Part shown: positions 50,521 to 64,000 of the stretch, piece by piece | Layout: each line of letters starts with the position of its first letter | Numbering within the stretch: the stretch's first letter is position 1 | Made by a program: the position numbers and the translations under genes | Notes under the pieces: model-generated | Databases searched by the model: none | What the model saw: the letters and a program-made list of their open reading frames with translations, nothing else | What the model was told of the DNA's origin: nothing | Source: Nemopilema nomurai | Taxonomy: Eukaryota > Cnidaria > Scyphozoa > Rhizostomeae > Rhizostomatidae | Direction of reading: 5' to 3' | Length of the DNA: 64,000 nt | Assembly (NCBI GenBank): GCA_003864495.1 | Contig: ML133383.1 | Location: 641,560-705,559 of the forward strand

Positions 50521-53500
50521 ATGTCTGTGGCCAGCCCAAGACTGCACTCTGCATTAGAGAGGCCCTCTTCGAAGAATGGAGTGGCTTTGCCGATGATCAA
50601 GGTGGCTCACCCAGCTTCCAGAATGGACGACCCGGCAACCATCAATGTTAGGGGTGTATCGAGGCAAAGTAATTTTCGAATTGGTGATGACATCCAACAG
50701 AACTCTCCAAATGTCTTGAGGCCAATCACTGCAGATCAGTTGCCTTTCAGGAGTCTACGCTCCCCCAGGCACAATTCCTTGCCCCCACTTGGAGAGAATC
50801 AAGAAGTAAGAACTTCTGATGACAAAGGAAAGCCCACTATGCCTGTTTTTGGTAAGAAGCCTTTTTAAGCTGATTTGAAAGGATCCAAAGAAACATAGAG
50901 CTCGTATAAAAATATGTTGCTTCAAGTAAGTCTACTGGGGAGGGGGGGGGGGGCATTCATTGGGGCCCTCTTTCAAAGAGTTATTTAATATGGGTCATAT
51001 GGACAATTAAAGCTTCTTGAATTTGTGCTCTTATTTGACCTCTATTAGCAAATATATTTGACTTGCATGTTCACTAATGGTTTCCTGCATCCCAAACACA
51101 GCCAAATGCATCCTTATCAAATGCTTGCATGTTCACTATGTAGTTTTGATTTATTTATTCAAGTTGTATGCTTGATTATGGTCATATAGATGTCATTGGA
51201 CTCGTCCTGATTTATTTTTATTTTTTCTAATCAAAGGCAAGTCTGCTGATATGGAAAGCCCAAGAAACTCAAGACCTAGTACAAGTACTTCAATAGCAAC
51301 CGGAAGAGTTTCAACTGATGAGGTACTTGTTTTTTCATATCATTTGGTGATTTTCAAACCTGGGACATTATGGGCATATAAAGATAAAAGAATTAAAAAA
51401 TAAAACATTTTATCTTTTGAATCAGCACAATCTCGTATAAACATAGAGAGATGCTTTGAATTGTTTCCATCAGGCTTGAAATTGGCATTAGTAAATTTTT
51501 GGCAATACTAGAGTTTCTGATTGCCTATTCCCTTGGCAACTCAATAAACTGTACTATTTCACTTGGAATGTATGAATACAAGATTTTTTACAAGACAGTC
51601 TCAAGCAGCGATAGTTGCCTGTCTTTAGACTGTTTTAGCAGGTCTTTGATATTTTTGTTCTACTTCCCCGCTAACAGTCTATCAATAAATAGGTAGAGGC
51701 AGCAGTGTTTGGTATATAACAGTTTCTTGTGGCAGCATTGTTTTTGAATCCTACTGATCTCCTTGTATTGGTGTTCTACAGGTCATTGATCAGTTAACTG
51801 GGATTGCCTAGATTGCTTCTCAGCATACCCTTTGTATCCCAGACAAAGCAAATCATAAATTTTCTTCTAGCACTACAGTTTTTTTCAAAAATTAAACCTA
51901 CACCTGTTGTCTTGTATGAATATTTAATGAGTTTAGGTGCTCTGTTCACAGTTTCTCGATATTGGCATTCAGAAAGACTGCTTGTAAATCAAAGCTAAAG
52001 ATACCACTTCTCTGTTATTTAAGTGATTATTGTCTGATTTGTGCTTCAGTGCATGATTAAGTCCACATGACTTTGCCCTTGCAAGAAATTGACATCCTGC
52101 TGATGATGCAGAAAATAAAAATACATTTTTTTATTTTGCCCATCTTCTGCCTGCTGAAAATTTTTGCTGGATTTTTGGTTATTTGAATTGTTGGTTTTTT
52201 CAAGTACCCATGCCTTCTGGATACCAAATTTGCTTTAGAGTGACATGCATATATACAGTAGAGTGTATGACATGCATATCCTTCTAATGCCATAGAGAAT
52301 GGTAGCAGTCATGAGATGGATGAAATTGCAATTGTAGGCTTTCAGAATCAGTTTTGTATGAAAAAAGCTAATCAGTGCAAAGGGCTTAAATTATGACGTA
52401 ATATACTATACTGAAAGGATTTGAAATTCATAGGGATTTATTCAGAGTTTGATAAACTGCATTCACAGAAATTGTCACTAAACAGCAATTTTATGCAAAG
52501 AGTGACATATTCAAAGTCTTGTTTAGGCTGAACCCTTATTAATTTTTTGTTGTTGGTTGCTTTGTTATCTTTTAAATCATTATAGGCTTTCTTTGTTAGC
52601 TTTCTTTTGATACTTTGACTCTTGATAAGAAGTCACTTTAATTGGCTGACTTTGAATTGTGTTATATCTTTTCAAAAGCTTGAAAGAACACTAAGAGAGA
52701 GGATGAAAACTGGCTACTTCACTGTGAAAAATGCATTTAAATCATCTGACCCTGAGGGAAAGGGCAATGTAGATAGGTTTGTATTTTCTTCATGTAAAAG
52801 CTGTACATTTTTTTGCAGACTATATTGTTCCTTTATGCTTATTTGTAAAAATGATTGAAATGCTGCCTAGATCATTTGACTCTGTCATAAATTTCATTAA
52901 CAACTTGTGCCATTACCAAGGTGTATGAACATTGTTACCACTGTATATTGACATTGTCACTACTTTGACTTTATGCTGCATTCAATTTCATGTATCAATA
53001 TATTTATGTAGTGGCTAGAAATAGTTATGAGTGATATTTTTGTGGAAAATGGGATTCAATGTCATTTTTTAGTTTTTTATTGGTTTAGTTCCTAAAAGTA
53101 ACTTATATATTGCTACAAATCTTTTGTGACCTGCTTGAGGAATTGATTACTCTCACTTATTGTTTTACCTACGTAAAAAAGTTTGAAACTCTGGTTGATA
53201 AAGCTTACCTGTTTAAAATATAGATTCTTTATACTTTTTTGCAGGGAATCACTTTTGCGAATAATTTCAAATTTTGTTGGTCTGATTGTGAATCTAAGCC
53301 AGTTCAATAAACTGATGACCAGGTATAAATGTTTTGTGTTTTTCGCTGGTATTTATGCATTATATATAAATGTTTGGAATTTTTATGGCATGTGGGAATT
53401 TACTACTGTTATAGTATACTCTAAATTGACTCAATTGTTTAAAATAAAAAGCACATATCAGAACTTTAGATGCTTTCACAGCATGCTATGGGAGAGTCTT

Positions 53501-56500
53501 ATTTAATTCATAATTTAGTTTTTTCTTCTCTTAATCGCATGACCACTTGGTTCTGTGTTCCTTCTTTGCTCTTTCTCGTGGATGTAATTATTAGCTCAGA
53601 CAACGAAATGGCGTGTTACACGCATCATTAACTTCGTCAGTGTAACTGATATATAACTTGTCAGTGGTTGTGTAACTTTGTCAGTGGTTGTTATATAACA
53701 CTGTTATCGATATTGACATTTGGCCGGTTATTGCTCTGATGGAGCTCAATGGAACAACCTTTTGCCAAGAAAGTCACTCAAAGGACATTCTCTCCTTATG
53801 ATGTGCCCTGATACACCAGTACCACTCGTGCCTTGGCTGTCGTTGTCTCTCTTGATGGACGTGATCATAGCTTGTCACAAGAGATAAAACGTAGAGAGAG
53901 GATGGCAAAATGAGTTGACAAGCAGTGAAGAATTTGACAATGGCCTAGAAGAAGGCAAATGCAATTGAGTCCTTCTGACGTTTAAGCACTCTTTTTTCGC
54001 TTAGAACTCTAGTTAAGAAGTTCTTTTTTAATTTCAGACTGCACTTAGAACAGAAGAAGATCATTGCCTTCGAAGAATTCTACGCCTGTTTCAAACCATC
54101 CCAGGTTTCTAAAATTTCATCATATTAAAAGTATTTTGTAACAGGGTTGATACCGCGTGGAAAGCAATAACGGCCTTTTTGTATCAGTGATAATGATTTT
54201 TTGAACGGCTTTTTGTTTGTGCCTTTACGCGAAGCAGGCAATATATTTATGTAAAAATTTTATGTTTAGAGTACAAGACAATTAAACTAAGTTTATGATC
54301 TCTATAAACCTCATGATTAGGTGCTCTTCAAGAAATGTAGAAGATGTCCAGAACGTTAAATACTTTATACATAACAACTTGGAATGTTGCAACGTTCCTT
54401 CGTGTCGAAATTTTTTGCTTGAAGATTAGCGAAGATTTTGCTCTTGGAAAATTTGGTGCCAATTGAACGTAAGACTGTACAGTGCCATAACGCAGATTAA
54501 CAAAAACATTAGCGATTCTAATGATGGTAGCGGGAAAAGCTATTACTTTTGTAAGTGCGAGAAACGAATCATTTCTTTAATGCGATGTCACAAAGTGATT
54601 AGCAATTTCTAGAGTGGAGAGTGAAAATAAAGTCACTAAAGCCATTTAACTACTCTAAAAACTGGGCTACGAAAGCTGTTTTTGTTTTTTTGTGAAGGAT
54701 GATGGCCACGAATACCCAACTTGGTTAGAAATGCAACGAAAAGCCAAGACAACCATGACATCCTCGCAGGTATTCATGCACTTGAAGTCAAAAGCAAAGC
54801 AAAGGTACCAATTTGCATTAATACCATAATACCATACCATAATTAACAGCGCTCTTGTTAATACCAAAAATGAATCGCAAGTACACAGTGTCTGATTCAA
54901 AGACTTCCAGTTAGCTTAATTTGAATCAAAAATGAATCAAAAGTACACAGTGTCTTATTCAAAGACTTAATCATGCTCCTTTTTGGTTAACGTTTAATTC
55001 CCTTTCATCCATAAACATGTCATTGTTCTTTCGCAGGTTTGAAGATATGGCAGCCCTTGTGCCTCAGAAGAACCCAGGGGGTACTAAGCGTGTTCTAAAG
55101 CCAGAGTTCAGGAATGCAATAAGTGTGCTGGGATTTCACATGGAGGACGAGGAGTTCGACAAACTCTGGGCCCGGTTCGATACGGAGAATGTCGGAGCTG
55201 TTAATGGGGAGAAAATACTGACGAAACTAGGCATATCAATTTCCGAAGAAAAGCGACCCCGGACTAGCCAGAACAGTATTAAAAGCAGAAGAAGTATTTC
55301 ACCAGAAAATGTTGACGCAGAGGGGGAAAGTTTTGATATCGAAAAGTGGATGAGCAATAAATTTAGAGAGGGTGCTAGGGAAATGCTGCACGCTTTCTTT
55401 GAGATGGATTTGGAGAGGAAGGGTGGAGTGACCAAGACGCAGTTCAAACGAGTGCTGACGGATTATAGCATCGAGCTTGATGATAAACAACTCAATGAGC
55501 TTCTCGAAAGGTGGGTTGTTTGATGCCTCAAAAACGTTAGGTTAGATGCATGTTTTTGGGCCTTGGGCAGACATGGCTCTTCTCTTTTAGAGTAGGGAGC
55601 TCTGGTTCCGTGTATGTCAGTATTGCAACCAAGTTTATAGTAAGTTTGTTAACAGTGCTTGTTTGTGAATTTAAAATAGGTGTTTGTTTCTGTTCTATGT
55701 GTTAAGTTCCGTTTGAAACAGTTAAGTACGACACTTTAACAGAAACATTTCACATAGTGTTTATCAATTAAGAAATGAAGACTCGATTTGGTAGGGCAAT
55801 TTTTTTGTCCAGTTTATTGTCACTTATCATAAAAAGGAAATGACAAACAAGTCTGACATTTTTAGAATTCTATTTGCAGGTGTAGCTTGCCAAGTACCGG
55901 GATGGTGGACTACAAAAAGTTTATCCAAAAGTACCAGGACCGAAGTGAAACTGGAATGGCACATAAAATCCTGAACGATCCTAGCCACATGTAAGATGAG
56001 CCAGAATTTTTAACCTGTTGCAAACTTTTGCATGTGATTTATTTTTTCCAGAAGTATATTTCTGATCAGTACTGGTCAATGATATTTGGAGAGCTTACTG
56101 AATATAGATGTTATACTGAATATTATATTCTATTTCCTTGCTCAGTCTTAAATGATGAACTACGTTTGTTCATTTGTTTTAAAGTTTGCAATAACGTGCT
56201 ACTTCAATCTCACTGTCTACAAGCTGCTTTAATTAAAAAAGGTCTTCATGTCATGAAATGTTTTGTTGCAGGTATAACAACGATGCCCCTGAAGTCTCAA
56301 CCATGAAAGATACCTTGACAGCCGAGTCGAAGCTAATGGAGCTTTTCCAGACCCAGTTTCTGTCACTCTTAGGGTCATTTCAGTACGTATATCCCATTGC
56401 TAAACCCCATTTGTCCTCAGAGTTTAAATAAGTCAGAGTTTTTATATTAAAATACTATCAATCGTTCAGTAGAACATGATGGGGTGCCAATTTAAGACGT

Positions 56501-59500
56501 AACAAGGCAAATAGAATTTCAGTTGTTCTGTTTTCACCTTTGATTTTTTATTTTTATTCTTCTAAAGAAGAAAATATTTTCAGGCTAACCCGATTAAGAA
56601 GGCTGCAAGAACATGCTGATGTTAATTGATGCTATTGACTCTATGACCGTTAATTGATTGCATAACTGTATATTGCATGTTTAAAGAAGAACATCTAGTT
56701 CCCATCTGTGTTTTTTACATCTTAAACAGTTAATTTGCCTATCATATCGTTATTGCCGCATTTTTATGGATAGTCTGGACATTTTTTTTATATGTTAGCA
56801 GTTTGTCAAGTAACTGATGTGTAAAGCATTAGAAAGAAGTCCGCGTATATTTTTTAACTGACATTGCATTGAGCCTTAATCCGAAAAATGTTTGATCACG
56901 TTCACAACAAGTTGGCATCTTATCTTACTTCTTTCCAGCAAACTTGATCGAGACAGCACGATGAGGCTGTCGGATAAGCAGTTCAGAGCTGTGATTGAAA
57001 GCAAGTTCAAAATCGAGCTGAGCGAGGAAGTGTTCAGAAACCTGATGAGAAAGGTTCCTGTTGATGATAATGGGATGGTGAAATACGTTGAATTCATGAG
57101 CAATTTCGATTCGAGGTCAGTTGCTTTTGCTTCGAAAAATATTAATTACCATCTAGTTTCACACACACGAGTCCCTCCTGTACTCTGCATTAAGTGACAT
57201 ATCCAAACTGTCAATCAGGACTGTTTAAGAAAAGAGCCAGTTTTCTGCGCTGTTTTCAACAAGGCCCCATCTACTTACAACTTTTGTGTACAGGGAAGCA
57301 AAGAGCCTCTTCGATGCAAAATCAACGGTCGCTGATTTACGTGATGTCAACGATATTGCCGATGAAGTTCCCCCGCCAACCGCAAGGGAGGAGAAAGCAA
57401 CTTCTCGCCTTGCGTCAAGGGACTCATACGATAGCCAGGAAGGAAGAAGTGTGGAGGAGCTTACTGCTTTAATCAGGGGAGCTGTAAAACAGAATTACCA
57501 AGGAATCGAAAGAGTATGTTTTCACAATCTTTGTTCGTTTGTAAAGCGATCAATTTTTTATGGTTTTTTTGCAGAGCTTGTAGATTTGTTGTTATTTAAA
57601 ATCCCCAACGTATGTTGGATACATTGTTGACTATTTTATTATTATTTCCATAACTTTTTATTGTTCTCATTTTAGTTGTCAACTTTTATTTTCCATCGTT
57701 CAGGAATTTCAAGAACTTGACGAGCTGAACTCAAAGAAACTTACCCCAGATTTGCTAGTCAAACTCATGCGAAAGTAAGCTGTTTTTCTACTCAGTAATA
57801 CACAGAAACAAAGCATCTACAGTGTCTCTATTTGCAGTAAAATTAGTCTTTAAATTAGTCAGTATTGCATATTGAAACAGCTTGTCTTCCACAAGGATCA
57901 TTATTGTAGCCAATGATGTTTACTATATTAAATTCCAACCACGAGACAGGGATAGTGACATTCTTAATATCATGCAATATATTGCTAGACTCACACCAAC
58001 CCGTAAATGGCCACCAAAGCTGTCTTGACAAACCAATTCAAGTCACTTGAGATTCCATAATGTCAGATAACCACATTTGAACTTAAAAGAATCATCCAAA
58101 GTTGAGCCAAAGTAAGCAGTATTCCAGTAAGCTCTTTCTCTCTTTCATTGTTTTCTGCTAAGACCTTCCTTCTGGGCCTAACATTGTTTTCTGCTAAGAC
58201 CTTCCTTCTGGGCCTAACATTGTTTTCTGCTAAGACCTTCCTTCTGGGCCTAAGAACATCGCTTATCGAGGGCTTTCTACCCTCTTTACAGGTTTGCTGT
58301 GAACCTGAGCAGAAATGAAGTAAAAAGGCTTTGGGACAATATGATAACAGACCAAAAGGGACACCTCGAGTTCATGCAGTTTGTCAGACATTTTGGCTTT
58401 CGACTCAAATCAGCAGGTAGTGAAATCATTTTTCTTCGGAGAAAAAGCAAGCCCGCTCTAGGGCGCAAGTCTAAAGAAATTATAGTTGTCACCAGTGTTG
58501 TGGTACTTTAAACTGAGGAGCAATTTTTGAATGCCAAAATTTTAATAACTTTTAGTTAATAATAATCATGCTGCAAGAATTTATATACAGGAGTGAAGCA
58601 TGTTGTTATCATTAGGATCCTGTGCTAAAGGAAATATATAAACAAATTGAGTTAAATGAAGCTAAGTAAATATTTAAATATAAGCATGTAAATCATCTAT
58701 ATCTTGCTTTTGTTTATATATTTCTGTGTGAAAATCCCTCCTCGTTGAGTTGTTTGTCATTTCATTCTCAGCTACTGCAGATATCACTTGATTTGCAATA
58801 CTCAAATTTAGGCCTGCTTTTATTTCTATGTGTAAGTTAAGTAAGGATGAATGCAGAAAGGGTGAAACGTATGAGAAGACCAAGCCGGAAATTAGTATGA
58901 CATGTCTGAATTTTTAACTTTCTTTTCCTTCTTTCTTTTTCATACTTACTCATACTTACATACGTTACTTCTCTCTTTCAGCATTTCCAAACTCAAAGAT
59001 ATCCCCTCCAAAACGTGGTGACAGCGATTTTAAACTGCGCTCCAAAAAGCTAAACAGTGCGTACGATATGATTGAAGACAACTTGAGATCGAAAATTGAT
59101 CAGCATTGGGAAGCCTTGCAGAGGCATTTTCACGACATTGACCCAACCAAGACTGGTTTTGTCACGAAAGAACAGCTCCAGGTATGTCTAGAGTGGATTG
59201 TGTTGACCCCAAGTCATCAAGAGCTTACGAAATCATGACCATGTCATCCCATAATTATGGTTCTTGATAGTGACATCTTATCTTGGCCCCAAGCTTTGTT
59301 CAAATGACCTGGTCACACACACTGTCCTTTGTTTTCTGTGCAAATGGTAAATGTAATTGGAGGAGTCATAATCACTTTTTTTCTCTCTTTAACAAGTCAC
59401 ATGTAAAGCAAGTCGCTGCAAATTATATTAAAATGTTTTGAGCAACGACGAGTAATTCTTGGAAGGTCTCCTAGACATGTTTAGATAAAGTCATTAAGGT

Positions 59501-62500
59501 TAAAGCCAAATCCATTCATAGATTCTTTGACAATCAATTTTCATAGATCATTATTTATTCATGCTCACTCATTTTTTAGCAGACTACTCGAACCATTGAC
59601 AAATTGCTTCTCTCTTAAAATACTCAATGCTGCAGTATAAGCAAACTAAATCTTCCAAAAATACTGCTCCTTGTATTCCTAGAATTCTATGTTCTTCTGC
59701 ACATGGCTTCGATTCCGCGTAAATATTTGCCATGTCGTAATATCATACTAAAAGTGCTTTCTTAGCTGTAGGAAGCCAAAATCCTATTTATGCTATTAAA
59801 CTAACATTCTTTTTTGTGTGAATAAAACCTAGTTTTCCATGCTCTTTAAGCCTCTATGCTATCTCTCTTGATAAACTTCCATAATGTAATTTGGATGTGC
59901 GAGTGATAAGATGTCCCTTCAGATTATCGATACAAAAAGCCTTTGATTATTGGCAGACAGAGGCTGCCCAGAAACATTTGGTATACCCAGAGTCATTTGC
60001 GGTGCTGATTTGTAAGGGTTGCTATGGCCTTCGAAAATTGCTGGCGCAGTTTCGTTAAAGTAGTTATACTTTGTTTCGTTTTGCATATCTAAACACTTGC
60101 GTTTGAATCCTACCTGTCTTCACACTAGCTTCACCTACCTACTAATTCGATAACTCGATTTACCTTTTCGTTACTTATTATTTTCTTAAAATTCCTAATT
60201 TCAGAACATTTTGCAAAGTTTGTGTATATATTTGACTGACTTTGAATGCGAAGTACTGGCAAAGAAGTTTGATACGGAGAGAAACGGAAGGTATTATTAT
60301 TGTTTAAGTCATTCATTTTTTGTTCTCACCTTGCAGTAAAAGGCAAAGTTTTTCACAGACTTGCACAAATTTCTTAATTTCCTAGAATACTACGAAGGCT
60401 AACAAATCCTCTCTTCTAATTTATGATTAATACCAGTGCTTGTACGTCAAGTAGCTTTTCAAAAGCATGAAATTTGTGATCCAGATTTCACCCAGGAAAA
60501 TTCCCTCCAAGTGTAACCCTTCCTATCAATGGTTTTTATCGTTTTGAGGAAAAGGTTTTACGCCAAGCATTAGGAAGTAATTTTACTAATTTGCTTGCCT
60601 TATTTCCTTTACCCTTTCACACTCCTTTGTTTGCCATTGTTGTAATTGAACGTTATTCAGCTTAGATTGTGCTCAATTAATACAGATTGCATCTTGTTTA
60701 AATTGTCAGTACATCTACCACTTACTGGAAATCACAATAAATTTAGCCAGCGTGGTGTTGACATCTTTAGTTGCAGATTGTTGTGTTGCCATGGCGATTT
60801 AGATTTGTTAGTACCTGTGATACCAAGAACATGATAAATTTGATTGAGTGAACATTTATCAGAGTAGACAACTCAGAACATGCCTTCTACAAAAATCCCT
60901 CCTTTGTGTATTTTTGATAATTTCGATAATTTTGACAATCTCAGCTATGTAGAAGCAGAAGGATTCTGATCTCATCTGCTGTTGATTTGAGGAAACGATT
61001 ATTAGCTAATTATGACGTAAGAATGCTTATGAGAGTATTCAAGATGATTGCTTTAAATGATCTTTGTTTTATTTTAGTTTTGAATTTATTCAATTATTTA
61101 TTTATAGTGTTTGCTGGGTTGAATTTCTAAAGCCATTCTCGACTCGAAGGCAAATCTATCGCAAGGGGAACAACATGACGAATATTTTGACCCACCCAGC
61201 GAAAGATAATGTGAGTAAATGATACGATTTTATGCATGTTTGAGCTTTTAGACCTTATACAGCTAATGGTTTTTTAAGTATTATTTATTTTCTCTGTATT
61301 AAAACAAATTATTTTCCTGTTAAGTCTAATATGTTAAGGTTGAATGTTTAATTTGTTAAATGTGTTTTGTTAAGTAAATGTAATGTTTTTAAAGAATTTC
61401 TCTCTTTTATCTGGCAAAGCAAAATATTGTAATGTAATAATTTAATGTAACGAATCTTTATACAGAATGTACATTTCAACATAAAAATGCTGTTATCAAT
61501 ATGTGTCCTGTAAAGAGAGAAAAGGAAAGCAAAATCATAATTCTAATAAAACCTAGCAGTAATTACTTTTATCAGTTAAAAATCATTTTCAACTAAGGTG
61601 CTTCTTTAACAGCTCAATCATTTTGTCGAACCTCAGCGAGAAATTTATGGTAACGGTCAGTTTTAAAGGAATAGCTGTCAATTTCGCTAAAATACTTTAA
61701 TCTGCACCCGCTGGATTCCCCTTTTTTCTTACCAGCCCGTCAATTGTACCCCGTCGAAGCATTTTCTTCTGTTTAAGCCTGCAATCGAAAAAACCCTCGA
61801 CCCAATGCTTAACCCTGGTCACCTCTCGTCTTCGTGAACCGAAAATCAAGTTGTTACCGACAATCTGTTATTCAAAAATTGATTTATTATAAATGAGAAA
61901 CGGTTCTTTTTCGTCCTTTGAACTATTTTCGCTTCGTGGAAATTATAGGTTTGCTATAGACACTCTAATTAGTGGTTTTAGCTGATCAATACTTCTATTA
62001 CAAAAGATGCACCGCTGCCAATTAGGCCAAAAGCTCCAGCTAATAATACACATCTTTCAATATAGGCACCGTTAGCGGGGGTGTAAGCAATTTTACATTA
62101 TCAGTTACCCAGATGAACATTACAGAGCTTTCTGTCCCTTCGTTCAAACTGTGATCTTTTTAATTTCCGGCTTTAACCAATTCCTGATTACAAGAAGCTT
62201 GATTATAAGATTCTTCACTAGTTTTAGGCCACAAATTCACGGTTCACTTTTTGTGAAAGGAACGGTCGAACAAACTATGCAAGCTACAACTGATTGTTTC
62301 ATCATTCTAGAAATGGTCCTTGCTTTGTCAATCGTTTCACCAACTAAGTACAATTAGCAGCCAATTTACATTGCATTATTTCCCCACCTGCTTGCCCTCT
62401 TCGCACCGCATCATTCTTGTACTGTTTGCGGAAAGTTTTTCCTTTGAAGATTCTCTCCCTTAAGTTATCATAGAATCCACACCCATTCCTGCTTACCCTT

Positions 62501-62682
62501 ATAGACCCGTTTGCCCAGCACGCAATGATAACTCTTAGGCCCCCATTAATAAGTGTTCTCTGGTAGTGTTTAAACATCTAGGCTCTTCGCATAATGTGTG
62601 CCTGGTTTTCTTTCCGTAGACACCTGTGTCACCAAGAGTGCCAAAAGGCCTTGCGTCTGTGTCACTAAAGATCCATAACCAG
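50521..62682 (+). CDS. EFCAB6: EF-hand repeat protein, EFCAB6-like (3' partial, 17 exons, 836 codons)
   Basis: EFCAB6 (DJBP) is a large testis-enriched EF-hand repeat protein that binds DJ-1. Exons: 50521-50851, 51237-51322, 52679-52776, 53245-53322, 54038-54104, 54698-54804, 55037-55510, 55880-55990, 56272-56382, 56939-57115, 57294-57513, 57704-57774, 58292-58416, 58982-59181, 60205-60290, 61108-61210 and 62620-62682; all phases agree. After a Ser/Pro-rich N-terminus (1-140) come repeated helix-loop-helix units: LWARFDTENVGAVNGEKIL, FEMDLERKGGVTKTQF, KLDRDSTMRLSDKQF, FHDIDPTKTGFVTKEQL and KKFDTERNGSVCWVEFL. Most loops lack Glu at position 12; only the last (about 774-785) has a near-complete set of Ca2+ ligands. 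The final exon keeps an open frame to a donor (CAG|GTGAAT), so the gene continues past 64000. The orthology call rests on repeat layout and recalled similarity and needs a search. Confidence 0.8.
50937..50953. repeat. G4-A-G12 run in first coding intron
   Basis: GGGGA followed by twelve Gs lies in the intron just after the first coding exon of the EFCAB6-like gene, on the transcript strand. Confidence 0.85.
54866..54968. repeat. Two 41-bp direct repeats, 21 bp apart
   Basis: Copies at 54866-54906 and 54928-54968 share AAAAATGAATC..AAGTACACAGTGTCT.ATTCAAAGACTT with three differences. They lie in the intron before the largest EFCAB6-like exon. Confidence 0.9.
58146..58253. repeat. 36-bp tandem repeat, three perfect copies
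   Basis: The unit begins CATTGTTTTCTGCTAAGACC and ends TTCTGGGCCTAA, repeated three times without change 38 bp before the splice acceptor of the exon starting at 58292. Each unit is pyrimidine-rich and contains CTAA branch-point-like motifs. Confidence 0.95.
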
Positions 62683-64000
62683 GTGAATGACCCTTTTGTG
62701 TAGAATTATTACTAAAGATTTTTTCGTCGCCAATTTCGTCTCGCTTTCAGTCCGCCAACCTCATGGCTGTAGCTTTTGCATCATGCAAGGCATCTTGGGT
62801 TCACAACTGCGCCTGCGCAATGTCTGGAGCAGGATTTTCCAAGTTTTGTTACTAGGGATTCTCGAGATTACCTAATTAAAAAACAAGGCCTTGCATTTAT
62901 CATAACCTTTTTGGCACCACTCATGTTCTGTTAATGAAAGGCCCTCTATGAGACTGGTACACGGGTCAAAATTATCTATGGGGCCTCTATGAGACCAACA
63001 TTCCAGGCCTTTCTTGAAATTATTCTTCAGTTTTTGTCTCTAATTTCAATGTAACTTTTCTTGAGTCAGGTTTTAAGAAACTTTAGCTGGATGCCAAGTC
63101 CTCTAGAGTTCTGCGTGAAAAATGCACATATTTGCTCTCTTGTCTTTACTGCCCATAGCTTTTTAGGGCAAAGTTTTCCTTTCCGAAATAGGAACGTTGA
63201 AGGGACTTGTATTGACTTCCTGTTGTTTAATTAATGCACTTAGTGGCTCGCAACGAACGCTAGTGTCTATTTGCACATCAATTTTAGCGAAGAGGTTTTT
63301 CATCAAACTTTACTCTTCGTCGAAACTATGACCTTTTACGCAACGAGTAACGGAAGTCTGAAAGCAAATAACTTCAGGTATCCCCAGCAGCCTGTCCTAA
63401 ACGGGTAGTGAATTCCACTGCTTCGAAAATTGAGGCTCCAGATGTCATTCTGCTTTGTGAGAACACATACTTTGTCTGAAGCTTTTATGGACACTGAGTG
63501 AGTTTGTACTTGATATTTAGTGTATACACAGCCATAATCGATATTAGCCCTTAGCAAGCAAACGGCTCGATGCAAAGCCACCTTACTGACTTATGGAGAC
63601 AATTGCGTTGTTTGGCCTAAACAGAGCCATGTTTATCATCTGAAAACGTAGAGTTTACACAGGGAACAAAAGCGGAATCCCGCAAAGACATGGATATGTT
63701 ACTGGTCGGGCATTGCCTTTTAGAAAGGACGTCTGCAAATGATCTTCGATTTATGCAACATTTGATCTCGTCTAGAATACGTGTGAGGATTATAAAAATA
63801 TGAGGGTTATGAAAGGGTTAAGTAAAAGTAGCAACCCCTAATTAGTTGGGCAATAAAATCATAGTAAGGCTCTACTAAGCAAAATAAATTACAGAATATT
63901 GGACATCCTTTCGTTCAACTAATAAACAGGTTTCTGTTTCTTTCTACATGACCTCAAAAGTATTTTGCTCATCATAAACATTTTGGGGCCATTAATGGCC
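62683..64000. other. Probable intron of the EFCAB6-like gene; no exon seen
   Basis: No further phase-compatible exon was found up to the window end. A TGCGCCTGCGCA motif near 62810, close to the NRF-1 consensus, lies in a locally GC-richer patch. GAAAGGCCC...GGCCTTTC near 62936-63013 forms a small inverted repeat. Confidence 0.4.

Noticed and set aside
55136..55490. Minus ORFs of 103 and 63 aa
   Set aside because: Antisense shadows of the large EFCAB6-like exon.
1..64000. Bacterial operon, CRISPR, phage or plasmid features
   Set aside because: Spliced animal genes throughout; no spaced direct-repeat arrays of CRISPR type and no prokaryotic gene packing.

Overview
The window looks like animal (metazoan) nuclear DNA. 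It is AT-rich, with short exons bounded by GT/AG introns, long intergenic spacers and many small DNA-transposon relics. Protein similarity, intron density and the PIF/Harbinger-rich repeat content suggest a cnidarian, probably an anthozoan such as a sea anemone. That placement is inference and was not tested. I assembled the spliced models by hand, checking splice sites, reading phase and recalled family similarity.

Layout. (1) 93-15506, + strand: the 3' 17 exons of BBS2, a BBSome subunit; its 5' end lies outside the window. One BBS2 intron holds an intronless antisense gene (1915-3204) for a type II membrane protein resembling a GT-A glycosyltransferase. BBS2 introns also hold a Harbinger relic, a G-rich minisatellite and two MITEs. 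(2) 15507-23765: a gene-poor spacer with a four-copy palindrome-bearing repeat and several ambiguous coding-like segments. (3) 23766-25104, + strand: a two-exon orphan gene for a multi-pass membrane protein. (4) 27893-29398, - strand: MITD1, head to head with (5) 29592-46620, + strand: PAXIP1/PTIP in 23 exons, encoding 783 aa with six BRCT domains. The 193 bp between their start codons carries a strong E2F-like site. PAXIP1 introns hold a LINE relic, a complete 828-bp Harbinger derivative with TTA target-site duplications, and low-complexity tracts. (6) 50521-62682, + strand: the first 17 coding exons of an EF-hand repeat protein resembling EFCAB6. It continues past the window and has an RFX/X-box-like site upstream.

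How the genes relate. BBS2 and the EFCAB6-like gene both suggest cilium or flagellum biology. MITD1 (ESCRT-III and abscission) and PAXIP1 (DNA damage and chromatin) share a promoter-sized gap with an E2F-like motif, which would fit cell-cycle co-expression. I found no CRISPR array, rRNA, tRNA or bacterial operon. The most notable observations are the nested antisense gene with an ATGA-overlapping upstream ORF, the palindromic repeat array, the orphan membrane protein, and coding-like segments in the 17.9-23.2 kb spacer.
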